Notes under the pieces: generated by a model
Databases searched by the model: none
Seen by the model: only the letters and a program-made list of their open reading frames with translations
What the model was told of the DNA's origin: nothing
Source of the DNA: JBLHKS01 sp047620505
GTDB lineage: Bacteria; Verrucomicrobiota; Verrucomicrobiia; Verrucomicrobiales; DEV007
DNA length: 19,121 nucleotides
Assembly (NCBI GenBank): GCA_047620505.1
Contig: JBLHKS010000139.1
Span: 1 to 19,121 of the forward strand
Direction of reading: 5' to 3'
Made by a program: the position numbers and the translations under genes
Shown here: piece by piece, positions 7,748 to 14,981 of the stretch
Position numbering within the stretch: position 1 is the stretch's first letter
Layout: each line of letters begins with the position of its first letter

Positions 7748-8479
7748 TCAGCTTTTCTTGGCTCGCTTTCGCGAGGGTGACTTTTTCTTCGCTGTAGATT
7801 TCTTCTTCGCTGGCGCTTTGCTCTGCTTCTTTTTCGTGGGCGGAGGTGCCGGTGAAGCAAGCGGCAGCGTCCAGTCGAATCGCAAAGCGATCAGGCGGAT
7901 CGCGATGATAAAGATGGCTCCGATCACGGGGGCCGAAGAAGCCAATACTGGAATTTGTGCGAGCAAAAGGTAGACCCAGCATCCGACGAACGCGCAGGTT
8001 GCGTAGAGCGGGGTTTTGCGGAACAGGCTGGGGACCTCGTTGCAGATCACCTCCGCAATCACGCCGCCGAAACATCCAGTGATGACGCCGAAGAGGGTGC
8101 AGACGAACATTTTTGAGCCGAGTATCATGCCCGGCATTTCTAGTGATTCCCAGGCGTAGGCGGCTCCGACGATGGCGAAAAGACCTAACCCAAGAGCATC
8201 GGGAACTTGCAGAAATTTCTTTAGCTCGGCGTCGAGAATGAATTTCCCCGCAGTCATGCCGAGAATGGTGAGCACGAAAATTAAGATTGGATAATACGGC
8301 TGGTCGATCCAGAAAACGGTGCGCTTGAGAAGGACATCCCGAAGCGTTCCTCCGCCGAGCGCGGTTGCGAGGGCGACGGTGTAAATTCCGACAAAATCCA
8401 TCTCTTTGCCTCGCGCGAGAAGGATTCCGAAGCCGGCCGCTGAAATGACAGCTAAAAATTCGATGATCTGGATGAGCAT
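7748..8479 (-). CDS. UPF0126/TRIC-family membrane protein (YadS/YicG-like) with lysine-rich tail
   Basis: A 243-aa inner-membrane protein with about seven hydrophobic helices. The two hallmark Gly-rich motifs of the UPF0126 (glycine transporter/TRIC-like) family are present, GGGTLRD at 42-48 and GVITGCFGG at 131-139, along with DALGLGLFAIVGA (94-106). Bacterial TRIC homologs form trimeric cation-conducting channels and YadS-type members have been linked to glycine uptake; which applies here is unknown. After the last helix (about 182-199) there is a Pro then Lys-rich extension (207-243, four KKK runs) that ordinary family members of about 205 aa lack. It is probably the first gene of an operon with the 803-aa secreted protein. 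The region upstream faces a plus-strand gene. Confidence 0.9.
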   Translation of the reverse strand: MLIQIIEFLAVISAAGFGILLARGKEMDFVGIYTVALATALGGGTLRDVLLKRTVFWIDQPYYPILIFVLTILGMTAGKFILDAELKKFLQVPDALGLGLFAIVGAAYAWESLEMPGMILGSKMFVCTLFGVITGCFGGVIAEVICNEVPSLFRKTPLYATCAFVGCWVYLLLAQIPVLASSAPVIGAIFIIAIRLIALRFDWTLPLASPAPPPTKKKQSKAPAKKKSTAKKKSPSRKRAKKS

Positions 8480-8521
8480 GATGGGAGAGCGAAGGGTCGC
8501 CGCGAATTGAGGTTTGTCGAC

Positions 8522-8533
8522 CAGCAGCTGCTG
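8522..8533. repeat. dispersed palindrome CAGCAGCTGCTG, copy 4
   Basis: Exact copy, full 14-mer 8521-8534, in the non-coding interval between two divergent genes. Confidence 0.85.
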
Positions 8534-8685
8534 GCGCGAGTGGAGCCATGGACGGCTTTTTCGATGTCAGAATTCAGGCGGCTGCAACGAGGGCTTGCCG
8601 CGTCGTGATCGTTGAGCCATTTTTGCGCATGGCGATTCGAAACTGGGGTGACGAGGACGAAGTCACGGAATCTGAGAATGAGAAA

Positions 8686-9699
8686 ATGCGGAAGAAAGCA
8701 GTGGGGCCAGGTTTCTGGGTCGCGCTGCTCGTCGTCCTAGCGGCCTCTCCCTGGTTGATTCAGATTCCCGGGATCATCCGCGATTGGCGGTTGGAAAAGG
8801 CTTTGGAGATTCCCGCAGTCTGCGGACAGCAGGCCTACGCGTTGATTGAGCGCGAGCGCGATCAGCCGAGTTTTCTTCCGCTGCCTGCCGATATCGCGCC
8901 TACGAAAGCCGAAGAATTGAAGCGCCCGGCAGTTTCTGAAGACGCTAACACTAATCCTGAATCGACTGCCGCTGACTCCGGATTGAAGCTGCTCGCTTTC
9001 TCGCTTGCGGTGCCTGCGGGCGGGGACGCGATCGCTCCAGGCAGGGGAGCTGTCGAAATGTTAGAGTTTTTTGATCCAAATTCGCTCGCGCCAATTCCTC
9101 AGAAGCAGCTCTTGGATTTCGGCGCGGATGATTTGGATCTCGCGATTTGCAAAGCCAACATCTGGCATCCGGTGCTGCGGCTGGTTTTCCAGAAATCCTC
9201 AGCGGCTGACCTTGCTGAGAATCTCGTCGACTCGGTCACCGACAGACGAACGGGCTTTCGCGTCGAGGGCGAAATGGCACCTGTGATTCGAGAAACCAGG
9301 CAACTGCTGGTGATGGATTCGGGAATCGGAATCTGGCACGACACTCCGTTAACGATTGAGGTGAAAACGGAACTTGGCGTTGGAACTTTCGCGATCGAGG
9401 GCCTGCCGACAGCGCCGAATGGACGTGACGTCGATGATCTCTTCGATATCCGGATTCCGCGCACTCGAATCTGGTTCAGGGCTGGAAATTTGACTCCTGA
9501 GCTGGATTTCATCCGTGCTGCGACCGAACTCCATGGAGGGCAAAATTTCTGGCCTTACCGCCCGAGCGAAGCCGAAACCGGGGATTGGATTCCGGCAGAT
9601 CATTACGATGTTTCGATCAGGGAGCTAACCGAAAAACATGGTCGAAGATTCCCGTTGAAGCTGGAATCTGAAGCGCAAAGGCTTCGGAGGATTCGCTGA
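8686..9699 (+). CDS. membrane-anchored hypothetical protein
   Basis: I recognise no family. From ATG 8686 the product is 337 aa: a short basic start (MRKKAVGPG), one hydrophobic helix (about 10-27), then a mostly beta-rich soluble region probably outside the cytoplasm. The C-terminal third contains DIRIPRTRIWFRAGN, and RIREL-like charged segments follow. The frame is open back to ATG 8548, which would add 46 residues of low-quality sequence with no membrane-protein character; ATG 8629 is a third option. I prefer 8686 because it sits directly before the membrane anchor. The 8480-8685 interval would then be a bidirectional promoter region shared with the UPF0126 gene, and it contains a copy of the CAGCAGCTGCTG palindrome at 8522. 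The stop at 9697-9699 abuts the stop of the next minus-strand gene. Confidence 0.75.
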   Translation: MRKKAVGPGFWVALLVVLAASPWLIQIPGIIRDWRLEKALEIPAVCGQQAYALIERERDQPSFLPLPADIAPTKAEELKRPAVSEDANTNPESTAADSGLKLLAFSLAVPAGGDAIAPGRGAVEMLEFFDPNSLAPIPQKQLLDFGADDLDLAICKANIWHPVLRLVFQKSSAADLAENLVDSVTDRRTGFRVEGEMAPVIRETRQLLVMDSGIGIWHDTPLTIEVKTELGVGTFAIEGLPTAPNGRDVDDLFDIRIPRTRIWFRAGNLTPELDFIRAATELHGGQNFWPYRPSEAETGDWIPADHYDVSIRELTEKHGRRFPLKLESEAQRLRRIR

Positions 9700-11025
9700 T
9701 TAAATCAGCAGCAGTCGGATTGAATCGTAGAAAAAATAGAGCCCGAAAGTCGCCGCAAGCGCCAGCGCTCCGATGATGTCCTTCAAGCCGAATCGACTGC
9801 GCCTGCCGAATTCCAGAATCGCGCCGGTCGGACAGCCGTACTTGCAGTAGCCCATCGGAACGAAGACGGAAAACGCGAGCCCGACGAGTGCGACGACGAT
9901 GGTGACGATTCCGGCTGACTTGATGAGGTACGCGTCGAACGGCTCAATTCCGGCGAGGTCGAACGGCATCTTGAGGAATGTGGTTAGCAGGACGAGGGCG
10001 ATCAGCAGGACCGGAATCGATTTGAGTCCCCACTTCAGATCTGAGTGAAGCCGGATTTTCCAGCGCGCGGGGAGGACTTTCATGAGCCAGCGCTGAGCGT
10101 GGCCGTGCGGGCAGATGTGGGTGCAGTAAACCGGGTGTTTCGCGGCTCCAGGGACGAGAAACGCGGCTAAGGCGAGGAGCGCGAGGCCAGGGGCGACTCG
10201 CCAGGGAATGCCGGATTCCGCCCACGCTACAGCCATCGATTGGGCTAACAAATCTCCGCTGATCAGCCCGAGGTAGACGAAAATTCCGATCGAAACCCAA
10301 AGTTTGCGCTTCTGAAGCCAGGGCCGTTTGATGAAGGCGAGCGCCAGCCCTGCCAAGGTCACTAGGACCAGCCCGGCGTCTTGCCAGCGGAAGCGAAATC
10401 GGTCTGGAGTCACCGCTTTCTGATCAGCAGCTGCTGTGCGGAAGGCGATGCTTTTCGCCAACGCCTCGCTGGTTTTTGAAGAATCGGAAACTCCCCAGAC
10501 TTTCGAAGCCCGAAGGTCCTGCATCTCCGAAATTTCGCCCCAAGTGCGCTTGTTCCAGGTCTCCATCCAGATCAAATCCAGCTCGACCATTTCGACGTGG
10601 CTCGGCGTGTCGTAGCTGTGTCGAATGTCGATTCCGAGCATTCGATCCTGCTCGTCAAAGACCATCAGCGCATCCGTCGGGCCGGAATAACCGATGATCT
10701 CGCGGCAGTGAGGCATCGTTCGGGCGGCGTAACCGATGACGGTTCCTCCGCGATCAACCGCGAACAACCCGGCTCGCCGTCCGGCGTCTGCTTTCAGGGT
10801 GAAGGTCTCGGGTAGGAACTCGCGGACCTCGGTTACTGTGATCGGGCGGCTGCCTTGAACGACGACACGAACGTGATGATCGCGGATCATCCAGACGATC
10901 GCGGCGAACACGAACCATCGCCAGGATTGAAGCAACGCCGCCGCGAGTTTCGAGCCTTTCAATCTAACCGAAGTTCGGGGCCGGGGGTTCAAACGCGTTT
11001 CCGCCGCTCGATCTTTGGTTAGCAT
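9700..11025 (-). CDS. NosR-like FMN-binding, 4Fe-4S membrane protein
   Basis: A 441-aa membrane electron-transfer protein of the NosR/PceC type. After one helix (about 36-48) comes a periplasmic FMN-binding domain (about 60-195); VSDSSKTSEAL at 179-189 sits where the flavin-binding Thr motif is found. Five more helices follow, and two CxxxCP motifs face the cytoplasm, CTHICP at 301-306 and CKYGCP at 394-399, as expected for NosR-type iron-sulfur sites. No nos, pce or rnf gene is nearby, so its partner is unknown. The start shown, ATG 11025, overlaps the end of rodA by 62 nt. A TTG at 10960-10962, one nt after the rodA stop, would give 420 aa without overlap and retain all domains. Last gene of the minus cluster. 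Confidence 0.88.
   Translation of the reverse strand: MLTKDRAAETRLNPRPRTSVRLKGSKLAAALLQSWRWFVFAAIVWMIRDHHVRVVVQGSRPITVTEVREFLPETFTLKADAGRRAGLFAVDRGGTVIGYAARTMPHCREIIGYSGPTDALMVFDEQDRMLGIDIRHSYDTPSHVEMVELDLIWMETWNKRTWGEISEMQDLRASKVWGVSDSSKTSEALAKSIAFRTAAADQKAVTPDRFRFRWQDAGLVLVTLAGLALAFIKRPWLQKRKLWVSIGIFVYLGLISGDLLAQSMAVAWAESGIPWRVAPGLALLALAAFLVPGAAKHPVYCTHICPHGHAQRWLMKVLPARWKIRLHSDLKWGLKSIPVLLIALVLLTTFLKMPFDLAGIEPFDAYLIKSAGIVTIVVALVGLAFSVFVPMGYCKYGCPTGAILEFGRRSRFGLKDIIGALALAATFGLYFFYDSIRLLLI
10425..10436. repeat. dispersed palindrome CAGCAGCTGCTG, copy 5
   Basis: Exact copy in the NosR-like gene, read on the minus strand as Ala-Ala-Ala-Asp with codons GCA GCT GCT (residues 198-200). Confidence 0.85.
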
Positions 11026-12166
11026 CGGCGATCAGCCGGTGAACCCAGACGCTTTGGACCATCCCGACCAGAAACATGCAAATGACGGCAAAAGTTCCGC
11101 CGTAACTAATGAAGGGGAGGGGAATTCCAGTGATGGGCATGATCAGAATGTTCATCCCAACGTGCTGGAAAATGTGAGCGAAAAACAACGCGACAACTCC
11201 GACTGTTATGAGCCGGCCGATGGGATCTCGACTGTAAAACCCAATGAAAAGCATCTGAATCAACAGCAATGCAAAGCCGGCGAGAAGCAAAATCGACCCC
11301 TTGAATCCAAATTCTTCCGCCAGGACGGCGAAAATGAAGTCGTTGTGCGCGGTGACCTGCGGGATGAAGCCGAGGTTGTTGACCGATTTTTCGGCGAGGA
11401 AACCTTTTCCGTTAAATCCGCCGGAACCGACGGCTTTCATGATGTTGATCGCCGCGTAGGCATTTCCTTGGGCGTCCACTTTCTTATCGAGCAGCAAGCT
11501 GATGTAGACTTCGATCCGTTCTTTCTGGTGCGGCTTCAAACCGAAAAAGTAAGCCCACGGAATCAGCACCAGTCCGATCTGCGAGACGACGATGATGTAG
11601 CGAAACGGAATGCTGCCGACGAGGAGCATTGAGAAGGCGACCGGCAGCCAGACGATGGCCGATCCGAAGTCGCCCTGAAGCAAAACGATCCCGAAGGGGA
11701 CCATGCAGACCACGCCGACGATGCCGAGGCGCAGGAGGTGGTGTCGAAAGATGGGATGGACTTTGTGGAGGTGTCCCAGCACCAGAGCCATGACGATGAT
11801 GCCGCCTGCGATCGCGATCTGAGACGGCTGAACGTTGATCCCGAAGATCACGAGGCCAGCGTTGTGAGCTGCGACACCGTCTCCGCCGCCGACGCCGAGC
11901 AACGCCGCGATCGAAAGGACGATCCCGATAATGTAGAGCGGAATCCCGCCCCAGAGCACCCATCGATAATCGAGCAGCGCGGCTACGATGAAAAACAGCG
12001 TCCCGAGCCCGCAGAAAATGACCTGTTTGCTCCAGATTCCATGGACTACACCGGTTTTGAAATTGGTGGCTGAGTAAATGCAGATCACCCCGAAGACGAT
12101 CAGGGCGAACATGTTGAGGACGAGCAACCAGTTCATCCCCAGAAATTTGCGAAATAGCGGTGTCAT
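10964..12166 (-). CDS. rodA: RodA/FtsW-family (SEDS) peptidoglycan glycosyltransferase
   Basis: A 400-aa polytopic SEDS protein that polymerises lipid II into glycan strands in the inner membrane, normally with a class B PBP such as PBP2. Family landmarks are QPSQ at 113-116 (usually QPSE), QGDFGSA at 164-170 with the likely catalytic Asp166, HNDFIFAVLAEEFGF at 274-288, and MPITGIPLPFISYGG at 343-357. The shape and wording fit RodA (elongation) better than FtsW (division), although no mreB/mreC/mreD/mrdA neighbours are in the window to confirm this. The gene lies 55 nt downstream of the ABC-like gene, and its end overlaps the NosR-like gene. Confidence 0.92.
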   Translation of the reverse strand: MTPLFRKFLGMNWLLVLNMFALIVFGVICIYSATNFKTGVVHGIWSKQVIFCGLGTLFFIVAALLDYRWVLWGGIPLYIIGIVLSIAALLGVGGGDGVAAHNAGLVIFGINVQPSQIAIAGGIIVMALVLGHLHKVHPIFRHHLLRLGIVGVVCMVPFGIVLLQGDFGSAIVWLPVAFSMLLVGSIPFRYIIVVSQIGLVLIPWAYFFGLKPHQKERIEVYISLLLDKKVDAQGNAYAAINIMKAVGSGGFNGKGFLAEKSVNNLGFIPQVTAHNDFIFAVLAEEFGFKGSILLLAGFALLLIQMLFIGFYSRDPIGRLITVGVVALFFAHIFQHVGMNILIMPITGIPLPFISYGGTFAVICMFLVGMVQSVWVHRLIADANQRSSGGNAFEPPAPNFG

Positions 12167-12221
12167 GGGCGGTCGGGAGGCGGGATGCTGGGGATTATAG
12201 TCAGTCTATTCGCTTTGTCGA

Positions 12222-12992
12222 CTACGCAGCGCTCAAAGCCAGCAGCTGCCGGGTGTATTCGTGCTGTGGCGAGTGAAAAAGTTCGTCGGGAGGACCGGAT
12301 TCGACGAATTTGCCGCGATTCATGACGTGGATGAAATTGCTCATGTGATCGACGGCTGCGTAGTCGCGGGAGAGGTAAAGCAGGGTCACTTTCCAGTGAA
12401 GCTGGACGTCTTTGAGGATGTCGAGAATCCGCGCCTGGCTGACGGTATCGAGGTAACGCGTCGGGTCGTCACAAATCAAAAGTCGCGGTTGAGCGGCCAG
12501 AACGCGGGCGATCGAAACGCGCTGGCGGTCGAAAAGGTTCAGCTCGTTGGGACGGCGTTTGACGACCTGATCGTTGAGGCCGACTGCCTCGAGAAGATAC
12601 ATCATTCGATCGGTTTTCTCCTTCCGGCTCAATTCGCGCTGATGGAGATGGAGCACTTCGGAAAATAGCCGCTTAACCGTCCAGCCAGGCCGAAATGAAT
12701 CGTCCGGATTCGAATAAATCATCTGGAGATCGCCGCGAAGGTGTCGGAAACGCCCCGTTCGCATTTTCAGGATCGGCCGATCATTCAGGTAAACCACGCC
12801 GCTCTTCGGTTTGCGGATTCGCAAGAGCGTCAGCGCCAAGGTCGTCTTTCCGCATCCAGTTTCGCCAGCGATTCCGACCGTTTGGTCCTCTTCGACCTCA
12901 AAACTGACCTCGTCGACGGCGCGTTCTTCGCGTGAGAAAACGCCACCCGATTTGTAAATCGTGGTCAGGTCTTCGACGCGGAGGAGGGCCAT
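12222..12992 (-). CDS. OppF/DppF-like ABC ATPase with degenerate catalytic motifs
   Basis: A 256-aa protein that aligns from end to end with the OppF/DppF subunit of peptide/nickel ABC importers, including the C-terminal HSPQHEYTRQLL. The Walker A is intact (GETGCGKTT, 43-51). The other ATPase motifs are changed: Q-loop FQDP becomes YSNP (S94), the LSGGQ signature becomes LNLFD (151-155), Walker B DE becomes D175-D176, and the H-loop His becomes Arg209. No frameshift or stop is present. ATP binding may persist, but normal hydrolysis is doubtful; it may be a non-catalytic partner or have a changed role. No permease or binding-protein gene lies nearby. It starts 6 nt after thiG, so co-transcription is likely. 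Confidence 0.9.
   Translation of the reverse strand: MALLRVEDLTTIYKSGGVFSREERAVDEVSFEVEEDQTVGIAGETGCGKTTLALTLLRIRKPKSGVVYLNDRPILKMRTGRFRHLRGDLQMIYSNPDDSFRPGWTVKRLFSEVLHLHQRELSRKEKTDRMMYLLEAVGLNDQVVKRRPNELNLFDRQRVSIARVLAAQPRLLICDDPTRYLDTVSQARILDILKDVQLHWKVTLLYLSRDYAAVDHMSNFIHVMNRGKFVESGPPDELFHSPQHEYTRQLLALSAA
12240..12251. repeat. near copy of the dispersed palindrome (CAGCAGCTGCCG)
   Basis: One mismatch, near the end of the ABC-like gene; on the coding strand CGGCAGCTGCTGG, Arg-Gln-Leu-Leu. Confidence 0.5.
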
Positions 12993-12998
12993 GGACGA

Positions 12999-13787
12999 TC
13001 AGGGTTTCTGGTAAAGAAAAGCGGTCAGCGGGCTGGTCGCGCTTGCCGTGTTGGAGGTCTCGCCCAGCCCGATTTCGAAAGCTTCACGACCGGCTTCGAC
13101 TGCTTTTTTGAAGGCGCTCGCCATGGCCGAAGGGTCGGGCGCGATCGCGATGGCCGTGTTGACGAGCACCGCGTCGGCTCCCATTTCTAAAGCCGCCGCC
13201 GCGTGGCTCGGCGCACCAATTCCGGCGTCGACCACCACCGGAACGGTCGCCTGGTCGATGATGATTTCGAGCTGCCGTCGCGTGTCGAGTCCGCGGTTTG
13301 AGCCGATCGGCGATCCGAGGGGCATCACGGCCGCGGTTCCGACATCCTGAAGCCGTTTCGCCAGCACCGGATCGGCGTTGATGTAGGGCAGGACGGTGAA
13401 GCCCTCGGCCACCAGCAGCTCGGCTGCTTTGAAGGTTTCGATTGGATCGGGAAGCAGATATTTCGGGTCTGGATGGATCTCCAGCTTGACCCATTTAGGC
13501 AGTCCCGCAGTCTCAGCCAGCCGGCAGAGCCTAACCGCTTCTTCCGCGTTGTTCGCGCCGCTGGTGTTGGGCAGGACGAGATATTTTTCGCGATCGATGA
13601 AGTCGAGAATATCGGCAAACGGATCGTGTTCTTCGCGGAGATTCGCCCGTCTCAACGCGACGGTCACGATTTCGGTCTCAGCAGCTGCTAGCGCATCTCG
13701 CATCGCAACGTTTGAGCTGAATTTGCCGGTGCCGAGGAAAAGTCTCGACTCGAATTTGCGGTCTGCGATCTGGAGAGGCTGGGACAC
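12999..13787 (-). CDS. thiG: thiazole synthase ThiG
   Basis: A 262-aa cytoplasmic TIM-barrel enzyme that makes the thiazole phosphate moiety of thiamine from deoxyxylulose 5-phosphate, dehydroglycine and ThiS-thiocarboxylate. Strong family blocks are SRLFLGTGKF (14-23), PNTSGANNAEEAVRLCRLA (73-91), VKLEIHPDPKYLLPDP with Schiff-base Lys101, MPLGSPIGSN, and DAGIGAPSHAAAALEMGADAVL. The length is normal and the start is GTG at 13787. Other thiazole genes (thiS, thiH/thiO, thiF) are absent here. It begins 15 nt after the hemQ stop and is followed at 6 nt by the ABC-like gene. Codons 34-36 (GCA GCT GCT) form part of a one-mismatch copy of the dispersed palindrome. Confidence 0.96.
   Translation of the reverse strand: MSQPLQIADRKFESRLFLGTGKFSSNVAMRDALAAAETEIVTVALRRANLREEHDPFADILDFIDREKYLVLPNTSGANNAEEAVRLCRLAETAGLPKWVKLEIHPDPKYLLPDPIETFKAAELLVAEGFTVLPYINADPVLAKRLQDVGTAAVMPLGSPIGSNRGLDTRRQLEIIIDQATVPVVVDAGIGAPSHAAAALEMGADAVLVNTAIAIAPDPSAMASAFKKAVEAGREAFEIGLGETSNTASATSPLTAFLYQKP
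13679..13690. repeat. near copy of the dispersed palindrome (CAGCAGCTGCTA)
   Basis: One terminal mismatch, in thiG, read on the minus strand as Leu-Ala-Ala-Ala with codons CTA GCA GCT GCT. Confidence 0.55.
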
Positions 13788-13802
13788 GAGGCTGACTTTA
13801 TG

Positions 13803-14540
13803 CTAGATCCCGAGGCGGCGAAACAATTCATCCAACGCAAGCTGGATTCCGATATAGACTTCGCCGGATTCGGCGTAGACCGAGCTGAATTTTTCCAATC
13901 GTGTTCGAGCCGCGAGTTCCCGAACGTGGGTCGCGTCGTTCGCGAATTGCGTGACTCCAAAGTCCGCATCGTCGAGCCCGGTGGAGCCCGTGATCATCTG
14001 CCGAACTTTCCCGTTCCAAGGACTGGCCGCCTCTCGATGCGCTTCCAACAATTTGCGCCGAGCCGCCGCTTCGAGCGTGAACCAGTTGTTGTCCGTGGAG
14101 CGCCGCATCGCGATCGGATAAAACGCAACGACGCTCCAATCCGGCATCGTCGGATTCAGATCCTGCTCGTCGCGAACCGAATCAGGCTCGAGATCCGCCT
14201 GGCGCTGAGTCATCGAAAGATAGCTGTAGACGGGAGTGAGAATGTCCGGGCCGAGCGACTGGGTCAGGCGTTTCTCGAACGCGTTCAGGTCGTGAAGATC
14301 CGGCGTCAGAATCAGGCATCCGAGATCCGCCTTCGGCGAAACGATGCTGAAAAGCAGAAACTGGGTTTTCGGGTGCGTCCGGATTTCCCAGGCGAGTTCC
14401 GTCAGGTGGGTTTTGGCCTGGAGACGGTCCGCTTCGCTCAGAATCGACCAGTTTGCGTGGTCGATATGATAAAAAACATGGAGGACATGCCAGCCCTCTT
14501 CCGGGATGAGTCGTTCGTCAGGAGGTGGCTCGGCGTTCAT
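13803..14540 (-). CDS. hemQ: HemQ, coproheme decarboxylase (chlorite dismutase family)
   Basis: A 245-aa cytoplasmic enzyme that converts coproheme III to heme b with peroxide, the last step of the coproporphyrin-dependent heme route. It shows the family pattern: GWHVLHVFYHID near 16-27, VVAFYPIAMRRSTDNNW at 137-153 with the radical-forming Tyr141, LLEAH with axial ligand His168, GKV.QMITGSTGLDD at 177-191, and GVTQFANDATHV. Where many HemQ proteins have YPMSK, this one has YPIAM, so the Lys near the propionate is Met145. It is not a chlorite-degrading Cld: the fold is the HemQ subtype and no perchlorate genes are nearby. First gene of the minus cluster; it is divergent from the ferredoxin gene across a 146-nt spacer that has no clear promoter box. 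Confidence 0.92.
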   Translation of the reverse strand: MNAEPPPDERLIPEEGWHVLHVFYHIDHANWSILSEADRLQAKTHLTELAWEIRTHPKTQFLLFSIVSPKADLGCLILTPDLHDLNAFEKRLTQSLGPDILTPVYSYLSMTQRQADLEPDSVRDEQDLNPTMPDWSVVAFYPIAMRRSTDNNWFTLEAAARRKLLEAHREAASPWNGKVRQMITGSTGLDDADFGVTQFANDATHVRELAARTRLEKFSSVYAESGEVYIGIQLALDELFRRLGI

Positions 14541-14686
14541 GCTCGAAATTCGTCAGCCATCTTTAATACTGGAGAAACGTCTCGATTCAACCGGAACCGA
14601 CTTTGAAGCGGAAGTCTTAAAAAGAAATTGCGCCTCGTGTGGTTGAAGCTACTCTCCGCCCGATTTTTTTCGGACCAGAATTAACG

Positions 14687-14920
14687 ATGGCAGACCAGGA
14701 ACACAAGTGGGAGGACAACGTCGGCGGCGTGTTTTTTGTCGATGACCAGTGCATCGATTGCGACCTCTGCCGCGAGACCTCGCCAAACAATTTCAAGCGC
14801 TCTGACGAAGGTGGTTATTCCTTCGTCTACAAGCAGCCCGAGACGGACAATGAGAGGGAACTGTGCGCCGAAGCGATGGAAGGATGCCCGGTCGAGGCGA
14901 TCGGCGACGACGGGGATTGA
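14687..14920 (+). CDS. single-cluster [4Fe-4S] ferredoxin
   Basis: A 78-aa acidic electron-carrier ferredoxin. CIDCDLC plus the later GCPVEAIG supplies the four cluster cysteines (C-x2-C-x2-C ... C-P). The usual second-cluster Cys position reads ETSP, so only one [4Fe-4S] cluster is expected. An extra Cys in ELCAEAMEGCP could form a disulfide as in other monocluster ferredoxins. ATG 14687 gives the family N-terminus (MADQEHKWEDN). A GTG at 14639 adds 16 residues without ferredoxin character. It opens the plus-strand series and is divergent from hemQ. The electron donor and acceptor are unknown. Confidence 0.93.
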   Translation: MADQEHKWEDNVGGVFFVDDQCIDCDLCRETSPNNFKRSDEGGYSFVYKQPETDNERELCAEAMEGCPVEAIGDDGD

Positions 14921-14934
14921 CCAATCGCGCGTTC

Positions 14935-14946
14935 CAGCAGCTGCTG
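14935..14946. repeat. dispersed palindrome CAGCAGCTGCTG, copy 6
   Basis: Exact copy, full 14-mer 14934-14947, in the 61-nt spacer between the ferredoxin and DciA-like genes. Confidence 0.85.
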
Positions 14947-14981
14947 GTGGCGCGAACTCGGTTTCGGTGCCACCTTCCGAA

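Noticed and set aside
9704..9712. CAGCAGCAG run
   Set aside because: Short trinucleotide run encoding the Leu-rich C-terminus of the NosR-like protein; not palindromic.
13803..14540. Chlorite dismutase (Cld) as the product
   Set aside because: The sequence fits the HemQ subtype (YPxxMRR, ITGSTGLDD) and no perchlorate reduction genes are present.
14736..14981. Longer N-terminus for the DciA-like gene
   Set aside because: The first 82 codons run through the ferredoxin in another phase and are Ser/Arg/Thr-rich shadow sequence.
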